From contig NZ_CANMBJ010000001.1 in assembly GCF_947496075.1 (NCBI RefSeq), positions 682,001 through 746,000 of the forward strand: a stretch of 64,000 nt of DNA, given 5' to 3'. Position numbers and translations under genes: made by a program. The stretch comes from an uncultured Tateyamaria sp. (GTDB taxonomy: Bacteria; Pseudomonadota; Alphaproteobacteria; Rhodobacterales; Rhodobacteraceae). Below the pieces are notes generated by a model that saw only the letters and a list, made by a program, of their open reading frames with translations, had not been told where the DNA came from and did not search any database. Positions 16,706 to 26,525 of this stretch are shown here, one piece after another. Positions within the stretch are counted from its first letter, which is position 1. Each line of letters begins with the position of its first letter.

Positions 16706-18595
16706 ATGAGCGATCCGCTATTACGTCTGTCTTATCCACAGCCGGTGACCCGGCCTGTGCGTCCTGCTGTGCCCGTGGGACGACAGTTGGTAAACGCCGG
16801 ACTGATCAGCCAGACTACCTTGCTTGAGGCGCTCGCACTGCAACATCAGCTCGATGCCCCGTTGGGCGAGATACTGGTAGCCGAAGGACATGTTGAGCCT
16901 GATGACGTGCTGGCCGCACTTGCGGTGCAACACGATGCAGATCGTGTAGATCTGGCCATCGATCCACCCAATCCGCTGATGAAACAGGCCATGCCTGCAC
17001 AGATATGCCAACATTTTGGTGTCGTGCCATGGCGTTGGATCGGCAATACGCTTCTGGTGGCAACGGCCCGGCCGGATCAGCTGTCTGCAGTGAGCGACAT
17101 GCTCGATCAATCCTCCATCACGCTGTTGCCGGTCATCGCATCCATCGACCAGATCCACGACCAAATCACCGCGATCTATGGCGTGCAGCTTGCACATCAG
17201 GCCGCGCACAAAGTGCCGCAAGAGGTCAGTTGCCGGACATGGACCCCAAGCGTGTTCGCCGCACTCACTTTGCTGGCTCTTTTGATGCTGTCTCTGGTGC
17301 TGTTTCCCGCCTGGACCGCAACGGCACTGATTGGCTGGGCGGTGTTTACACTGGCACTGACCACGGGGCTTAAACTGGCCGCGGTCGTTGCCCGGCTGAT
17401 GCACCGTTTGCCCGCGCAACCCGAACCTGTTTCCACGCCGTTGGCCGGCCGCTTGCCCCGCGTCTCGGTGATGGTTCCCCTGTTCAACGAAGAACGGATC
17501 GCAGAGGCACTGATCACACGTCTGTCTCGCCTGACATATCCCAAGGCCCTGCTGGATGTTGTTCTGGTCCTCGAAGCCAAGGACAGCGTGACACGTGCAA
17601 CCCTCGCCCGCACGCGCCTGCCAAAATGGATGCGCGTCGTCGAAGTGCCCAATGACGGCACCATCACCACGAAACCCCGCGCTCTCAACTACGCGTTGGA
17701 CTTCTGCAAGGGCGAAATCATCGGAGTATGGGACGCCGAAGATGCGCCCGAACCGGATCAGATTGAAAAGGTCGTGTCGAAATTTGCGGCTGCGGGCCCT
17801 GACGTTGCATGCCTGCAGGGTATGCTTGACTACTACAACGCTCGGCACAACTGGCTCGCGCGCTGCTTCACGATAGAATACGCAAGCTGGTGGCGGCTGG
17901 TACTGCCCGGTGTCCAACGTCTTGGGCTGGTTTTGCCCTTGGGCGGCACGACTCTGTTCTTCAGGCGTGCGATCCTCGACGAATTGGGCGGTTGGGACGC
18001 ACACAATGTAACCGAAGACGCGGACCTCGGCATACGGCTGGCACGCCGTGGCTACCGCACCGAATTGATCCCTACCGTCACTTATGAAGAAGCAAACTGT
18101 CGCGCCTGGCCTTGGGTGAAACAACGATCTCGCTGGATCAAAGGGTTTTTTATTACCTATTGCGTACACATGCGGCGCCCCAAGGAGCTCTTGCGTGATC
18201 TTGGCTTCAAAAAGTTTCTCGGCGTACAGGCGATGTTTCTGGCCACGGTCTCGCAGTTCGCGGCGCTCCCATTGCTTTGGAGCTTCTGGCTGCCCGCCGC
18301 GGGCCTGCCACACCCGGTTACGGCGACACTGGGCGAAACCGCTCTCTGGTCCGCCGCATCATTCTTCATAGCAGCGGAATTGTTGAACATGGCCATCGGG
18401 ATGCTTGCAGTATCGGACCGTGATCACCGTCATCTCCTGCCTTGGGTTCTGACCGTGCCGTTCTATTTCCCGCTCGGCGCCATCGCCAGCTACAAGGCCA
18501 TCTACGAACTGGTGCGCGCCCCGTTTTACTGGGACAAAACCCAACATGGCACGGCAAGCGGCGATGTGGTCGAACCGGTCAAAAATACGAACTAA
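16706..18595 (+). CDS. Membrane glycosyltransferase (GT2) with N-terminal MshEN/GspE-N domain
   Basis: A 629-residue protein. Residues about 24-165 (GRQLVNAGLISQTTLLEALALQ...LGEILVAEGHVEPDDVLAAL) match the type II secretion E N-terminal / MshEN fold, which in some proteins binds cyclic-di-GMP. Two membrane helices (about 185-235) precede a GT2 catalytic domain with VSVMVPLFNE, VWDAEDAPEPDQ, a DADLG motif and QRSRWIKG (the Q-x-x-R-W motif of processive synthases). Three or four helices close the protein. It is probably a cell-surface polysaccharide synthase with a regulatory input domain. A CtrA-type box precedes it. Its stop overlaps that of the convergent GntR gene. Confidence 0.85.
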   Translation: MSDPLLRLSYPQPVTRPVRPAVPVGRQLVNAGLISQTTLLEALALQHQLDAPLGEILVAEGHVEPDDVLAALAVQHDADRVDLAIDPPNPLMKQAMPAQICQHFGVVPWRWIGNTLLVATARPDQLSAVSDMLDQSSITLLPVIASIDQIHDQITAIYGVQLAHQAAHKVPQEVSCRTWTPSVFAALTLLALLMLSLVLFPAWTATALIGWAVFTLALTTGLKLAAVVARLMHRLPAQPEPVSTPLAGRLPRVSVMVPLFNEERIAEALITRLSRLTYPKALLDVVLVLEAKDSVTRATLARTRLPKWMRVVEVPNDGTITTKPRALNYALDFCKGEIIGVWDAEDAPEPDQIEKVVSKFAAAGPDVACLQGMLDYYNARHNWLARCFTIEYASWWRLVLPGVQRLGLVLPLGGTTLFFRRAILDELGGWDAHNVTEDADLGIRLARRGYRTELIPTVTYEEANCRAWPWVKQRSRWIKGFFITYCVHMRRPKELLRDLGFKKFLGVQAMFLATVSQFAALPLLWSFWLPAAGLPHPVTATLGETALWSAASFFIAAELLNMAIGMLAVSDRDHRHLLPWVLTVPFYFPLGAIASYKAIYELVRAPFYWDKTQHGTASGDVVEPVKNTN

Positions 18596-19263
18596 GCTTC
18601 GTCGCGCCTCGTCTCTGCATCCTGCTTCAATCGGGTCATGAACGCGACCGAGATATGATCACGCAGCGCCTGCCCTGCCTCGGCTTCGTCCTTGGCTTCG
18701 ATCGCGCGCACGATACGGTCATGTTCATCCTGGGCGATGCGCGTGCGCCCATCCGCAGCCAGCGACGTGGTCGCCATCAGCGCCATGGTCCTGTGCACAA
18801 GGTCAAGCTGTTGAACAAGGTAGCGGTTGTGTGACGCAAGATGGATCTGCGTATGGAAGCGCCGGTTCGCGCGTGCCAGCGCAGGCGGATCATTGATCAA
18901 CGCATTGTCGGCCTCCACCATCTCGCGCAGGATGCGCACCTCTTCCGCCGTCGCATGCTGTGCGGCCAGTGATGCAGCCAAGCCCTCAAGCTCACGCCGG
19001 ACGACGTAGAGCTCGGACATCTGGTTGTGATCAAGCGACGCCACGATCAGGCTGCGCCCGTCCCGCGACAACAGGGACTGGGTTTCCAACCGTTGCAACG
19101 CCTCGCGCACAGGTGTCCGCGAAACGCCAAACCGTTCCGCCAACTCGCTTTCCACCAACCGATCACCGGGCCGGTAGGTCCCGATGTCGATCGCTTCGAG
19201 GATCATCGAATAAGCATCGGTATGTGTCGGGCGTGCGGCGCGCATGGCATCCTCGCAAGTCAT
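18592..19263 (-). CDS. GntR-family transcriptional regulator (FCD type)
   Basis: A 223-residue regulator: winged-helix GntR DNA-binding domain (about 15-75, LAERFGVSRTPVREALQRLE) followed by an all-helical FCD ligand domain (about 85-215) with the metal-ligand histidines in RRFHTQIHLASHN and AQDEHDRIVRAIEAKD. FCD regulators usually sense organic acids and repress nearby catabolic genes. It is divergent from the HAD phosphatase and convergent with the glycosyltransferase, so the target is not evident. Confidence 0.93.
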   Translation of the reverse strand: MTCEDAMRAARPTHTDAYSMILEAIDIGTYRPGDRLVESELAERFGVSRTPVREALQRLETQSLLSRDGRSLIVASLDHNQMSELYVVRRELEGLAASLAAQHATAEEVRILREMVEADNALINDPPALARANRRFHTQIHLASHNRYLVQQLDLVHRTMALMATTSLAADGRTRIAQDEHDRIVRAIEAKDEAEAGQALRDHISVAFMTRLKQDAETRRDEA

Positions 19264-19350
19264 TGAATTTCCAAACCATAGTGTGCACGCCCATACTCAC
19301 GCAACCCCAAGCACTTGCGTACCGCGCGCGCCACGCCTATCCACAACCCC

Positions 19351-19998
19351 ATGCCAGCTGATGATTTTGCACATGTCCGCGCCTGGGTCTTTGATCTGGA
19401 CAATACACTCTACCCGCCCGCCGTGCGCCTCTTTGATCAGATCGAAGTGCGGATGACGGCCTATGTCATGGAGGCTTTGAAGGTCTCGAAGCGCGAGGCC
19501 GATCGGCTGCGCAAGCACTATTGGCACATTCACGGTACAACGCTTGCAGGCCTGATGCGGGAACACGAGATCGACCCAGTGCCATTTCTCGAGGACGTGC
19601 ATGACATTTCGTTCGATGAGCTGACACCCGACGTGGATCTCGCCGCACGCATCGACACGCTGCCGGGACGCAAGATCGTCTATACAAACGGATGCGCCCC
19701 TTACGCCGAACGGGTGCTCGCGGCGCGCGGGCTCTCGGGCAAGTTCGACGCGATCTATGGCGTCGAACATGCAGATTTTCAGCCCAAGCCGGACCGCGCC
19801 GCGTTTGATCGCGTCTTTGGCCGCGACGGGCTCGAACCCGAACGCGGTGCGATGTTCGAGGATGAGCCGCGAAATCTGGCCGTGCCCCATGCCATGGGTA
19901 TGCGCACGGTTCACGTCGCCCCGGCGCGCGCCGATGGGGACCACATCCACCACCATACCGATGACCTCGCTGATTTCCTGTCCCGGCTCACCGGGTAG
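19351..19998 (+). CDS. HAD-family pyrimidine 5'-nucleotidase
   Basis: A 215-residue HAD hydrolase with motif I WVFDLDNTLYPP, motif II VYTNG, the motif III lysine in FQPKPD and motif IV MFEDEPRN. The DNTLYPP signature and length match the SDT1/PHM8-like pyrimidine 5'-nucleotidase group, which dephosphorylates UMP/CMP or related phosphoesters. The first ATG compatible with the family N-terminus is at 19351. Confidence 0.85.
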   Translation: MPADDFAHVRAWVFDLDNTLYPPAVRLFDQIEVRMTAYVMEALKVSKREADRLRKHYWHIHGTTLAGLMREHEIDPVPFLEDVHDISFDELTPDVDLAARIDTLPGRKIVYTNGCAPYAERVLAARGLSGKFDAIYGVEHADFQPKPDRAAFDRVFGRDGLEPERGAMFEDEPRNLAVPHAMGMRTVHVAPARADGDHIHHHTDDLADFLSRLTG

Positions 19999-20060
19999 GA
20001 CAGGATGCCACCTTGGCACCGGGACGGGGCGGCGTAGTTTGCGGGTATCGGAGGTGCGAT

Positions 20061-21266
20061 ATGACCGAAACCTGTGACATCCTGATTTCCGGCGGCGGCA
20101 TTGCAGGCCTGACAGCCGCAGCTGCTTTTGGTTCGGCTGGGTTCAACGTCATCTGCGTTGATCCAACCGCACCCGTGACCGAGCGCGAGGCCGAGGGCTC
20201 GGATATGCGCACCACGGCGATGCTGCAACCGGCGCGTGACTTGCTTGAGCGTGCAGGCGTTTGGGACGCGCTCGCCCCGCACGGCGCTGCACTTGAGGTG
20301 ATGCGCATCGCTGACGCCGCCACCGACACAGGTGCGGCACGCGAGGTCAAATCCTTCCGTGCGTCGGACGTGTCTGATCTGCCCTTTGGCTGGAACTTTC
20401 CCAACTGGCGCTTGCGGCGCGAACTGGTGGCAAGACTTGATGCCCTGCCAAATGTCGACTTCCAACCGGGAACCGGCACCAGCCGCTTCCTGGGTCGCAC
20501 AGCAGAAGCGCGGGTCACGCTGAGCGACGGAACAAGTATCAAAGCCAAACTGGTTGTGGCCGCGGATGGCCGCAACTCGCCCGTGCGACAGGCAGCCGGA
20601 ATTGGGGTCACAACCAAGCGCTATGGTCAAAAGGCACTGGCCTTTGCCGTCACGCATCCAATTCCGCACGACAACGTCTCGACCGAAGTGCACCGCACGG
20701 GTGGCCCGTTTACGCTCGTTCCGCTGCCAGACCACGAAGGCATGCCATGCTCAGCCGTTGTGTGGATGGATGACGGTGCAAAGTCGGTGGCCCGCATGGC
20801 GTTGGAGACCGCGGAATTCGAAGCAGAGATGACCGAACGCAGTTGCCATATACTCGGGCCGCTCACCCTCGCCTCGCGCCGCACGATCTGGCCGATCATC
20901 AGCCAGATTGCCGAACGTTTGAGCGGTACACGGGTGGCTCTGATTGCCGAGGCCGCCCACGTCGTACCGCCGATTGGGGCGCAGGGGTTGAACATGTCGC
21001 TAGCCGATACCGCGACGCTGCTCGATCTGGTGATGGATCAACCCGAAAACCTGGGGGATGCGGCAATGCTCGCCCTCTACCATAAGGCGCGCTATGGCGA
21101 TATCCGCATGCGCGTGACAGGCATCGGCCTCTTGAACCGGGCAAGCCAGGCCACATCACCACTGGCTCGCGATGCAAGGGCGCTCGGCCTGAACGCGTTG
21201 CATGAGATCACTCCTATCCGCAAATCACTGATGGAATTGGGGTTGGGCGTACGACGCGCGGGGTAA
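20061..21266 (+). CDS. UbiH/UbiF/Coq6-like FAD-dependent monooxygenase
   Basis: A 401-residue class A flavin monooxygenase: the FAD dinucleotide motif SGGGIAGLTAAAAFG at the N-terminus, DGRNSPVRQAAGI (the second FAD/NADPH motif) near 170 and the C-terminal GD-like motif IAEAAHVVPPIGAQGLNMSLADT. This last motif is the ubiquinone-hydroxylase fingerprint, here with EA in place of GD. It likely hydroxylates the aromatic ring in ubiquinone synthesis. GGAGGT before the ATG supports the start. Confidence 0.87.
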   Translation: MTETCDILISGGGIAGLTAAAAFGSAGFNVICVDPTAPVTEREAEGSDMRTTAMLQPARDLLERAGVWDALAPHGAALEVMRIADAATDTGAAREVKSFRASDVSDLPFGWNFPNWRLRRELVARLDALPNVDFQPGTGTSRFLGRTAEARVTLSDGTSIKAKLVVAADGRNSPVRQAAGIGVTTKRYGQKALAFAVTHPIPHDNVSTEVHRTGGPFTLVPLPDHEGMPCSAVVWMDDGAKSVARMALETAEFEAEMTERSCHILGPLTLASRRTIWPIISQIAERLSGTRVALIAEAAHVVPPIGAQGLNMSLADTATLLDLVMDQPENLGDAAMLALYHKARYGDIRMRVTGIGLLNRASQATSPLARDARALGLNALHEITPIRKSLMELGLGVRRAG

Positions 21267-21285
21267 GGCAGACCCTTGGTCCGCA

Positions 21286-21309
21286 GGGCGCACGGCACGT
21301 GCGCCTTAC
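21286..21309. repeat. GTAAGGCGCAC palindrome, copy 1
   Basis: GGGCGCACGGCACGTGCGCCTTAC, a hairpin whose TTAC end supplies the TAA stop of the minus-strand aminotransferase. It belongs to a family with copies at 41955, 45608, 58031, 58086, 58144 and 63778. Confidence 0.7.
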
Positions 21310-22436
21310 AGCACCTGATCTACGACACGCCGGAGCCGCGCGATCGTGCCGTCCACGTCATAAAGTTTGTCCAAGCCAAAAAGCCCGATGCGGAACGTCC
21401 GGAAATCAGCGGGCTCATCACATTGCAAAGGCACCCCCGCAGCGATTTGCATGCCCTGCGCCGCAAAACGCTTGCCGGTCTGCACATCCGGATCGGCGGT
21501 GTAGCTCACCACCACACCCGGAGCGCCAAACCCATCCGCCGCAACCGACGTCACACCTTTCTCAGCCAGCATGGCCCGCACGGCATTGCCCAACGCCCAT
21601 TGCGCGTCCTTCAACTTGTCGAACCCGTACGCTTGCGTCTCAACCATTGTGTCACGGAAATCACGCAGCGCATCTGTTGGCATCGTCGCATGGTACGCAT
21701 GACCACCGTTTTCATAGGCCTGCATAATCTGGTGCCACTTCTTGAGATCAATGGCAAAGCTGTCGGATGTTGTCTCTTCCATCCGTGCCACTGCGCGCGC
21801 AGATAACATCACCAAGCCAGCACAGGGCGAGGCACTCCAGCCCTTTTGCGGGGCAGAGATCAGCACATCGACGCCCAGTGCACGCATATCCACCCACGCA
21901 CAGCCCGACGCAATACAATCCAGAACCATCAACGCACCAACCTCGTGCGCGGCCGCCGCCATCGCCGCCACGTAGTCGTCGGGCAGGATCACACCGGCGC
22001 TCGTCTCAACATGCGGAGCAAACAGGACATCCGGTTTCTGATCGCGAATGGTGGCCACAACCTCGTCAATCGGAGCCGGGGCAAAAGGCGACGGCGACGC
22101 GTTTCCGGTCTGCCGCGCTTTCAACACGGTCGTATTGCCGGTCAGCCCCCCGGTTTCGAAAATCTGGCTCCAGCGGTAGGAAAACCATCCATTGCGCACC
22201 ACCAGCACATCTGAACCGCGTCCAAACTGGCGGGCCACCGCCTCCATCCCAAAGGTGCCGCCCCCTGGCACAACAATCACCGCATCAGCGGCATAGACCT
22301 CTTTCAGCATGGATGAGATGTCGTTCATCACGCCCTGAAACGCCGCACTCATGTGGTTGAGCGACCGGTCGGTGAAAACGACGGAAAACTCCTCAAGACC
22401 TTGCGGATCAACGGTATCAAGCAATGCGGGCATCAT
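21306..22436 (-). CDS. Class V aminotransferase (alanine-glyoxylate / serine-glyoxylate type)
   Basis: A PLP enzyme of about 376 residues with PGGGTFGMEAVARQF (phosphate-cup region), the PLP aspartate in VLDCIASGCAWVDMRAL and the Schiff-base lysine in ISAPQKGWS (about K198). This is the fold of alanine-glyoxylate, serine-pyruvate and related transaminases. Two adjacent ATGs (22436, 22433) follow AAAGGAA; the first was taken. It is followed by a palindromic repeat that overlaps its stop. The substrate pair cannot be fixed from sequence. Confidence 0.85.
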   Translation of the reverse strand: MMPALLDTVDPQGLEEFSVVFTDRSLNHMSAAFQGVMNDISSMLKEVYAADAVIVVPGGGTFGMEAVARQFGRGSDVLVVRNGWFSYRWSQIFETGGLTGNTTVLKARQTGNASPSPFAPAPIDEVVATIRDQKPDVLFAPHVETSAGVILPDDYVAAMAAAAHEVGALMVLDCIASGCAWVDMRALGVDVLISAPQKGWSASPCAGLVMLSARAVARMEETTSDSFAIDLKKWHQIMQAYENGGHAYHATMPTDALRDFRDTMVETQAYGFDKLKDAQWALGNAVRAMLAEKGVTSVAADGFGAPGVVVSYTADPDVQTGKRFAAQGMQIAAGVPLQCDEPADFRTFRIGLFGLDKLYDVDGTIARLRRVVDQVL

Positions 22437-22548
22437 GCGTTCCTTTCTCTTTCCGCAGGACATAGCGGCTTGGGCCAGGCAGAACAAAGCCTATCACCGT
22501 ATACATTCGCGGCAGTGCGGCATGGCGCGTCGCCTATTGGAACGGTTT

Positions 22549-23007
22549 TCAGCCGATGGGCCCCGGCCGGCGCTCTTCGCTCAGCAGCACGTTTGCTTCA
22601 ACCTCCCCTGCGCCGGGCAATGTCATGATCCGGCGCCGCAGCACGCGCTCAAAGTCAGGTAAGTCGCGCGCCACCACCCGCAGGCGGTAGTCATACAGCC
22701 CCAGCACATGCTCAACGGTCTGCACTTCAGGGATGGCCGAGACCGCGCGTTCAAAATCCTCAAGGCTCACCCGACCCTTGGTCGCCAACTTCACCCCCAG
22801 AAAAACTGTCACACCGAAACCCAGCTTTTCCGCATCAAGGCTCAACCGCTGTCCACGGATCACGCCAGCCTCGCGCAACCGCTTGATGCGCCGCCATGCG
22901 GCAGGCTGCGAAAGCCCACAAGCCCGCCCGATGGCTCCTGCCCCCTGCCCCGCGTCGTCGACCAACAAACGCAGAATGGCGAAATCCGTATCATCCAGAT
23001 CAATCAC
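22549..23007 (-). CDS. Lrp/AsnC-family regulator (distal of a tandem pair)
   Basis: A 152-residue protein with an N-terminal helix-turn-helix (IGRACGLSQPAAWRRIKRLREAGVI) and a C-terminal RAM/ligand-binding domain containing VEHVLGLYDYRLRVVARDLPDFERVL. Its ATG overlaps the stop of the preceding Lrp gene by 4 bp, so the two are co-translated and may form a hetero-oligomer. The pair is divergent from ilvC, which makes branched-chain amino-acid control the natural guess. Confidence 0.9.
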   Translation of the reverse strand: MIDLDDTDFAILRLLVDDAGQGAGAIGRACGLSQPAAWRRIKRLREAGVIRGQRLSLDAEKLGFGVTVFLGVKLATKGRVSLEDFERAVSAIPEVQTVEHVLGLYDYRLRVVARDLPDFERVLRRRIMTLPGAGEVEANVLLSEERRPGPIG

Positions 23008-23459
23008 AGCGGCAATGCCTCATCACTCTTGATCCGCGCCACCTGCATCAGCGCCTCGATATCCGCGATATGGGGCAAGGTCAGGATACGGCTGCGATAA
23101 AGGTGCTGATAGTGCGGCATGTCGCGCGCGATGACGGACAGGCGTACGTCCACTCGCCCCAGAAAGGTCTGGATCTCGATCACTTCCGGCACCTCTCGTG
23201 CCGCTTCGATGAAGTCATCGAAAGCACGCGCTTGTGTCTTATCCAACGTGACGCGCAAGGACACCTCGACCGCGTAACCCAGTGCGGCCCAGTCAATCAC
23301 AGCCTGCACCGACTTGACCAATCCCGCTTCGCGCAGCTTGGCCTGCCGTCGCGCAAGTTGCCCGGGGCTGACGCGCGCCCGCTCCGCCAGTTCCGCGGGG
23401 GCGAGCGTCGGGTCGGACTGCCATTGCCGCAGGATACGACGATCCGCATCATCTAACAT
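23004..23459 (-). CDS. Lrp/AsnC-family regulator (proximal of a tandem pair)
   Basis: The 151-residue version starting MLDDADRRILRQWQ matches the usual Lrp start; an upstream ATG at 23477 would add six residues but would overlap the palindrome at 23477-23517. The helix-turn-helix is LAERARVSPGQLARRQAKLREAGLV, and the RAM domain has IQTFLGRVDVRLSVIARDMPHYQHL. It is first in a two-gene operon with the next Lrp gene and divergent from ilvC across 133 bp. Confidence 0.88.
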   Translation of the reverse strand: MLDDADRRILRQWQSDPTLAPAELAERARVSPGQLARRQAKLREAGLVKSVQAVIDWAALGYAVEVSLRVTLDKTQARAFDDFIEAAREVPEVIEIQTFLGRVDVRLSVIARDMPHYQHLYRSRILTLPHIADIEALMQVARIKSDEALPL

Positions 23460-23476
23460 GATTTTCCCGTCTTTCA

Positions 23477-23517
23477 TTTATTTGACGCATGAAACTGCCT
23501 TCATCTTGCCAAATAAA
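23477..23517. promoter_or_regulatory. Nested inverted repeat, candidate Lrp operator
   Basis: Perfect 8-bp outer arms TTTATTTG (23477-23484) and CAAATAAA (23510-23517) enclose perfect 5-bp inner arms ATGAA (23489-23493) and TTCAT (23500-23504). The site lies between the first Lrp gene and ilvC and is AT-rich, as Lrp sites usually are. It is well placed to control both directions. Confidence 0.55.
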
Positions 23518-23559
23518 CTCAAAATAAAACGCTGACCAGAGGCAATAGCCTGAGTATAA

Positions 23560-24615
<1,056 letters not shown>

Positions 24616-24628
24616 GTTGCCCTACGGA

Positions 24629-24655
24629 AAAGGCGCCCAATTGGGCGCCTTTTTC
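24629..24655 (+). terminator. Rho-independent terminator of ilvC
   Basis: AAAGGCGCCCAATTGGGCGCCTTTTTC: 12-bp perfect arms (24629-24640 and 24641-24652) with the T-run forming the distal end. It abuts the stop of the convergent AHSA1-domain gene at 24654 and may serve both strands. Confidence 0.9.
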
Positions 24656-25106
24656 ATCCAACAGCGGCGGCGTAACGCTCGCCCAATACGAAATCCCAAC
24701 CGCTGTCATAGTTCTCACGCTTGGCGTGGGCCTCATCTGCCCAGACTTCCCAACCGCTATGGGTCAGCGTGACACGCGTCTTGGCCTCGTTGATCACATC
24801 GAACTGAACATCAACGCGTGTTGCGGAATCCGCATTGCTGCCCGGGTGCCAAGTCATTGCCAGATTTCGGCCCACCTCGAACTCCAGCACTTTGCCCCAG
24901 TCACTGCGTGTACCGTCATACATCGTCTCATACACCGCCCCGCCCACGTGCGGTTCGATTGTCACTGCAAGCGCAGCTTTCCCTGTCGCGGCAGACACAG
25001 CGTGCCGATCCATCGGCCACCATGTCGCAATTCGAGTGACAAAAATATCGAATGCACGGTCAGCCGCACATGGTACGTCAATTGTTTTGATGATTGGACT
25101 GGTCAT
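24654..25106 (-). CDS. SRPBCC / AHSA1-domain protein
   Basis: A 150-residue START-like fold protein (MTSPIIKTIDVPCAADRAFDIFVTRI at its start; VTLTHSGWEVW and the helix near the C-terminus) of the AHSA1 group. Its ATG at 25106 lies inside the upstream ArsR gene (29-bp overlap). The ArsR-AHSA1 pair is a common bacterial arrangement, suggesting shared control. Ligand or function is unknown. Confidence 0.85.
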   Translation of the reverse strand: MTSPIIKTIDVPCAADRAFDIFVTRIATWWPMDRHAVSAATGKAALAVTIEPHVGGAVYETMYDGTRSDWGKVLEFEVGRNLAMTWHPGSNADSATRVDVQFDVINEAKTRVTLTHSGWEVWADEAHAKRENYDSGWDFVLGERYAAAVG

Positions 25107-25416
25107 GCGCCGTGCTCTCCATTTGCTGAACATCCTCGGCAAACCCCTGCATCACCGCATCCCAGAACTGATCAAGATAGGCCCGCAACTCCGCGAGTCC
25201 TTCGGCCCTGACCGAGTAGATGCGCCGCGTTCCCTCGGCGCGCACATAAACCAGGCCAGCATCTGACAGAACCTTCAAATGCTGTGAAACCGCCGGTCGA
25301 GATACAGGAAGGTTGCGCGCCAGAACTGCAACTGAACTGGGCGAATGGGCCACTGCCTCGAACACGGATCGCCGTGTTGGATCAGAAAGGGCTGCAAGCG
25401 ATTCTTCGTAAGCCAT
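25078..25416 (-). CDS. ArsR-family regulator paired with the AHSA1 protein
   Basis: A 112-residue winged-helix regulator: ALSDPTRRSVFEAVA at the N-terminus, recognition region LPVSRPAVSQHLKVLSDAGLV and wing VRAEGTRRIYSV. It lacks the metal-binding CxC of classical ArsR, as is usual for members paired with AHSA1 proteins. It is first gene of the pair, and likely autoregulates. Confidence 0.9.
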   Translation of the reverse strand: MAYEESLAALSDPTRRSVFEAVAHSPSSVAVLARNLPVSRPAVSQHLKVLSDAGLVYVRAEGTRRIYSVRAEGLAELRAYLDQFWDAVMQGFAEDVQQMESTAHDQSNHQNN

Positions 25417-25446
25417 GACTTACGGTAAGCGATGACTTACGGTTTG

Positions 25447-26130
25447 TCAAAGTCGTGGAAATGCAGCTGCAAACGCCTGTTGCCCCTTGGGTGTCATCAA
25501 AACGGCGCGGCTGCCCGCATCCCGTCGCATCCACCCCTGCCCCTCCATCCGGGTCAGCATGGCACGACCAAGGGAACCGGCCAGATGGTTGCGCCGTTCG
25601 GACCAGTCAAGGCAGGTCCGGCACAAAAGGGTCCGCCCCTTCTCCAGCGCCACCAGATCAATGCCGAAGCCGGATGCAAAGTCGCGCCCAGTCCCGGTCA
25701 GTATGACGTCTTCACCATCTTCAGCCAGCAAGTCACGCGCGATCAGGCTGCGATACATCTGCACCCCCATCCGTCCGGCCAAGTGATTGTAACACACCCG
25801 CGCCACCTGCATCTGAGCATCCTTCGGCCCTGTCCGCACCCGCGTGGCGCCACGCCGTGCGGCCAATCCCATCAGCGCTTCCAGCACACCCGCAACCTCG
25901 GCATCCGCAAGATGAAAGTATTTGTGACGCCCTGATTTGCGCGGGCTGACCAGATCCGCGTCCGTCAGCTTGGACAAATGCCCACTGGCCGTGGACAACC
26001 CCACGCCCGCTTCTTCGGCCAATTCGGACGCGGTCAATGCGCGCCCATCCATCAACGCAGTGAGGATATTGGCGCGCGCCGGGTCACCGATCAGCGCTGC
26101 AATTTGCGAGATATCTGGACCTTCCTTCAT
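25447..26130 (-). CDS. ArsR-type winged-helix regulator with C-terminal extension (227 aa)
   Basis: The N-terminal winged helix (IAALIGDPARANILTALMDG...GVGLSTASGHLSKLTDADLV) is ArsR-like. The remaining 140 residues include CYNHLAGRMGVQMYRSLIARD and a cysteine-bearing segment RTLLCRTCLDWSERRNHLAG, which could bind metal or sense thiols. It is divergent from the NIPSNAP-ABM-DMT operon, 71 bp away, and probably controls it. An ATG at 26160 is a possible alternative start; neither has a strong SD. Confidence 0.85.
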   Translation of the reverse strand: MKEGPDISQIAALIGDPARANILTALMDGRALTASELAEEAGVGLSTASGHLSKLTDADLVSPRKSGRHKYFHLADAEVAGVLEALMGLAARRGATRVRTGPKDAQMQVARVCYNHLAGRMGVQMYRSLIARDLLAEDGEDVILTGTGRDFASGFGIDLVALEKGRTLLCRTCLDWSERRNHLAGSLGRAMLTRMEGQGWMRRDAGSRAVLMTPKGQQAFAAAFPRL

Positions 26131-26201
26131 AGTTCGACCGTAACCGAAGTATTGATGCAAGTCAAAATGCTACATCGGCAGCATGAACGAAAGGACCCCA
26201 C

Positions 26202-26525
26202 ATGCTGACCTGCATCATTCAATATCAGATCGACCCAACCAAACGCGCGGCCTTTGCCGAGTATGGTCAACGATGGGGCGAAGCGATCCCGCGCTGTGGC
26301 GCAGACCTTGTGGGATATTTTGCGCCACACGAAGGATCATCCACACTCGCCTATGGCATCTATCACATTGAAAACCTTGCCACTTATGAAGAATACCGCG
26401 CCCGCCTCGCCGCGGACCCGCTGGGACGCGAGAATTACCTGTTTGCACAATCCGAGAAATTCATTCTCAAAGAAGATCGGACATGGCTCACCAACGTCTC
26501 AACGCCGCAGGGAGGTTCCACATGA
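26202..26525 (+). CDS. NIPSNAP-family protein
   Basis: A 107-residue ferredoxin-like fold protein (MLTCIIQYQIDPTKRAAFAEYGQRW...YGIYHIENLATYEEYRARLAADP) of the NIPSNAP group within the dimeric alpha-beta barrel superfamily. It is first gene of a three-gene operon with an ABM-domain protein and an EamA transporter, opposite the ArsR-type regulator. The function is unknown; a detoxification or small-molecule response is possible. Confidence 0.8.
   Translation: MLTCIIQYQIDPTKRAAFAEYGQRWGEAIPRCGADLVGYFAPHEGSSTLAYGIYHIENLATYEEYRARLAADPLGRENYLFAQSEKFILKEDRTWLTNVSTPQGGST

Noticed and set aside
22549-23459. The Lrp-like pair as siroheme decarboxylase subunits (AhbA/AhbB or NirD/NirG type)
   Set aside because: No haem d1 or alternative haem genes nearby; the divergent ilvC and the palindrome fit amino-acid regulators better.
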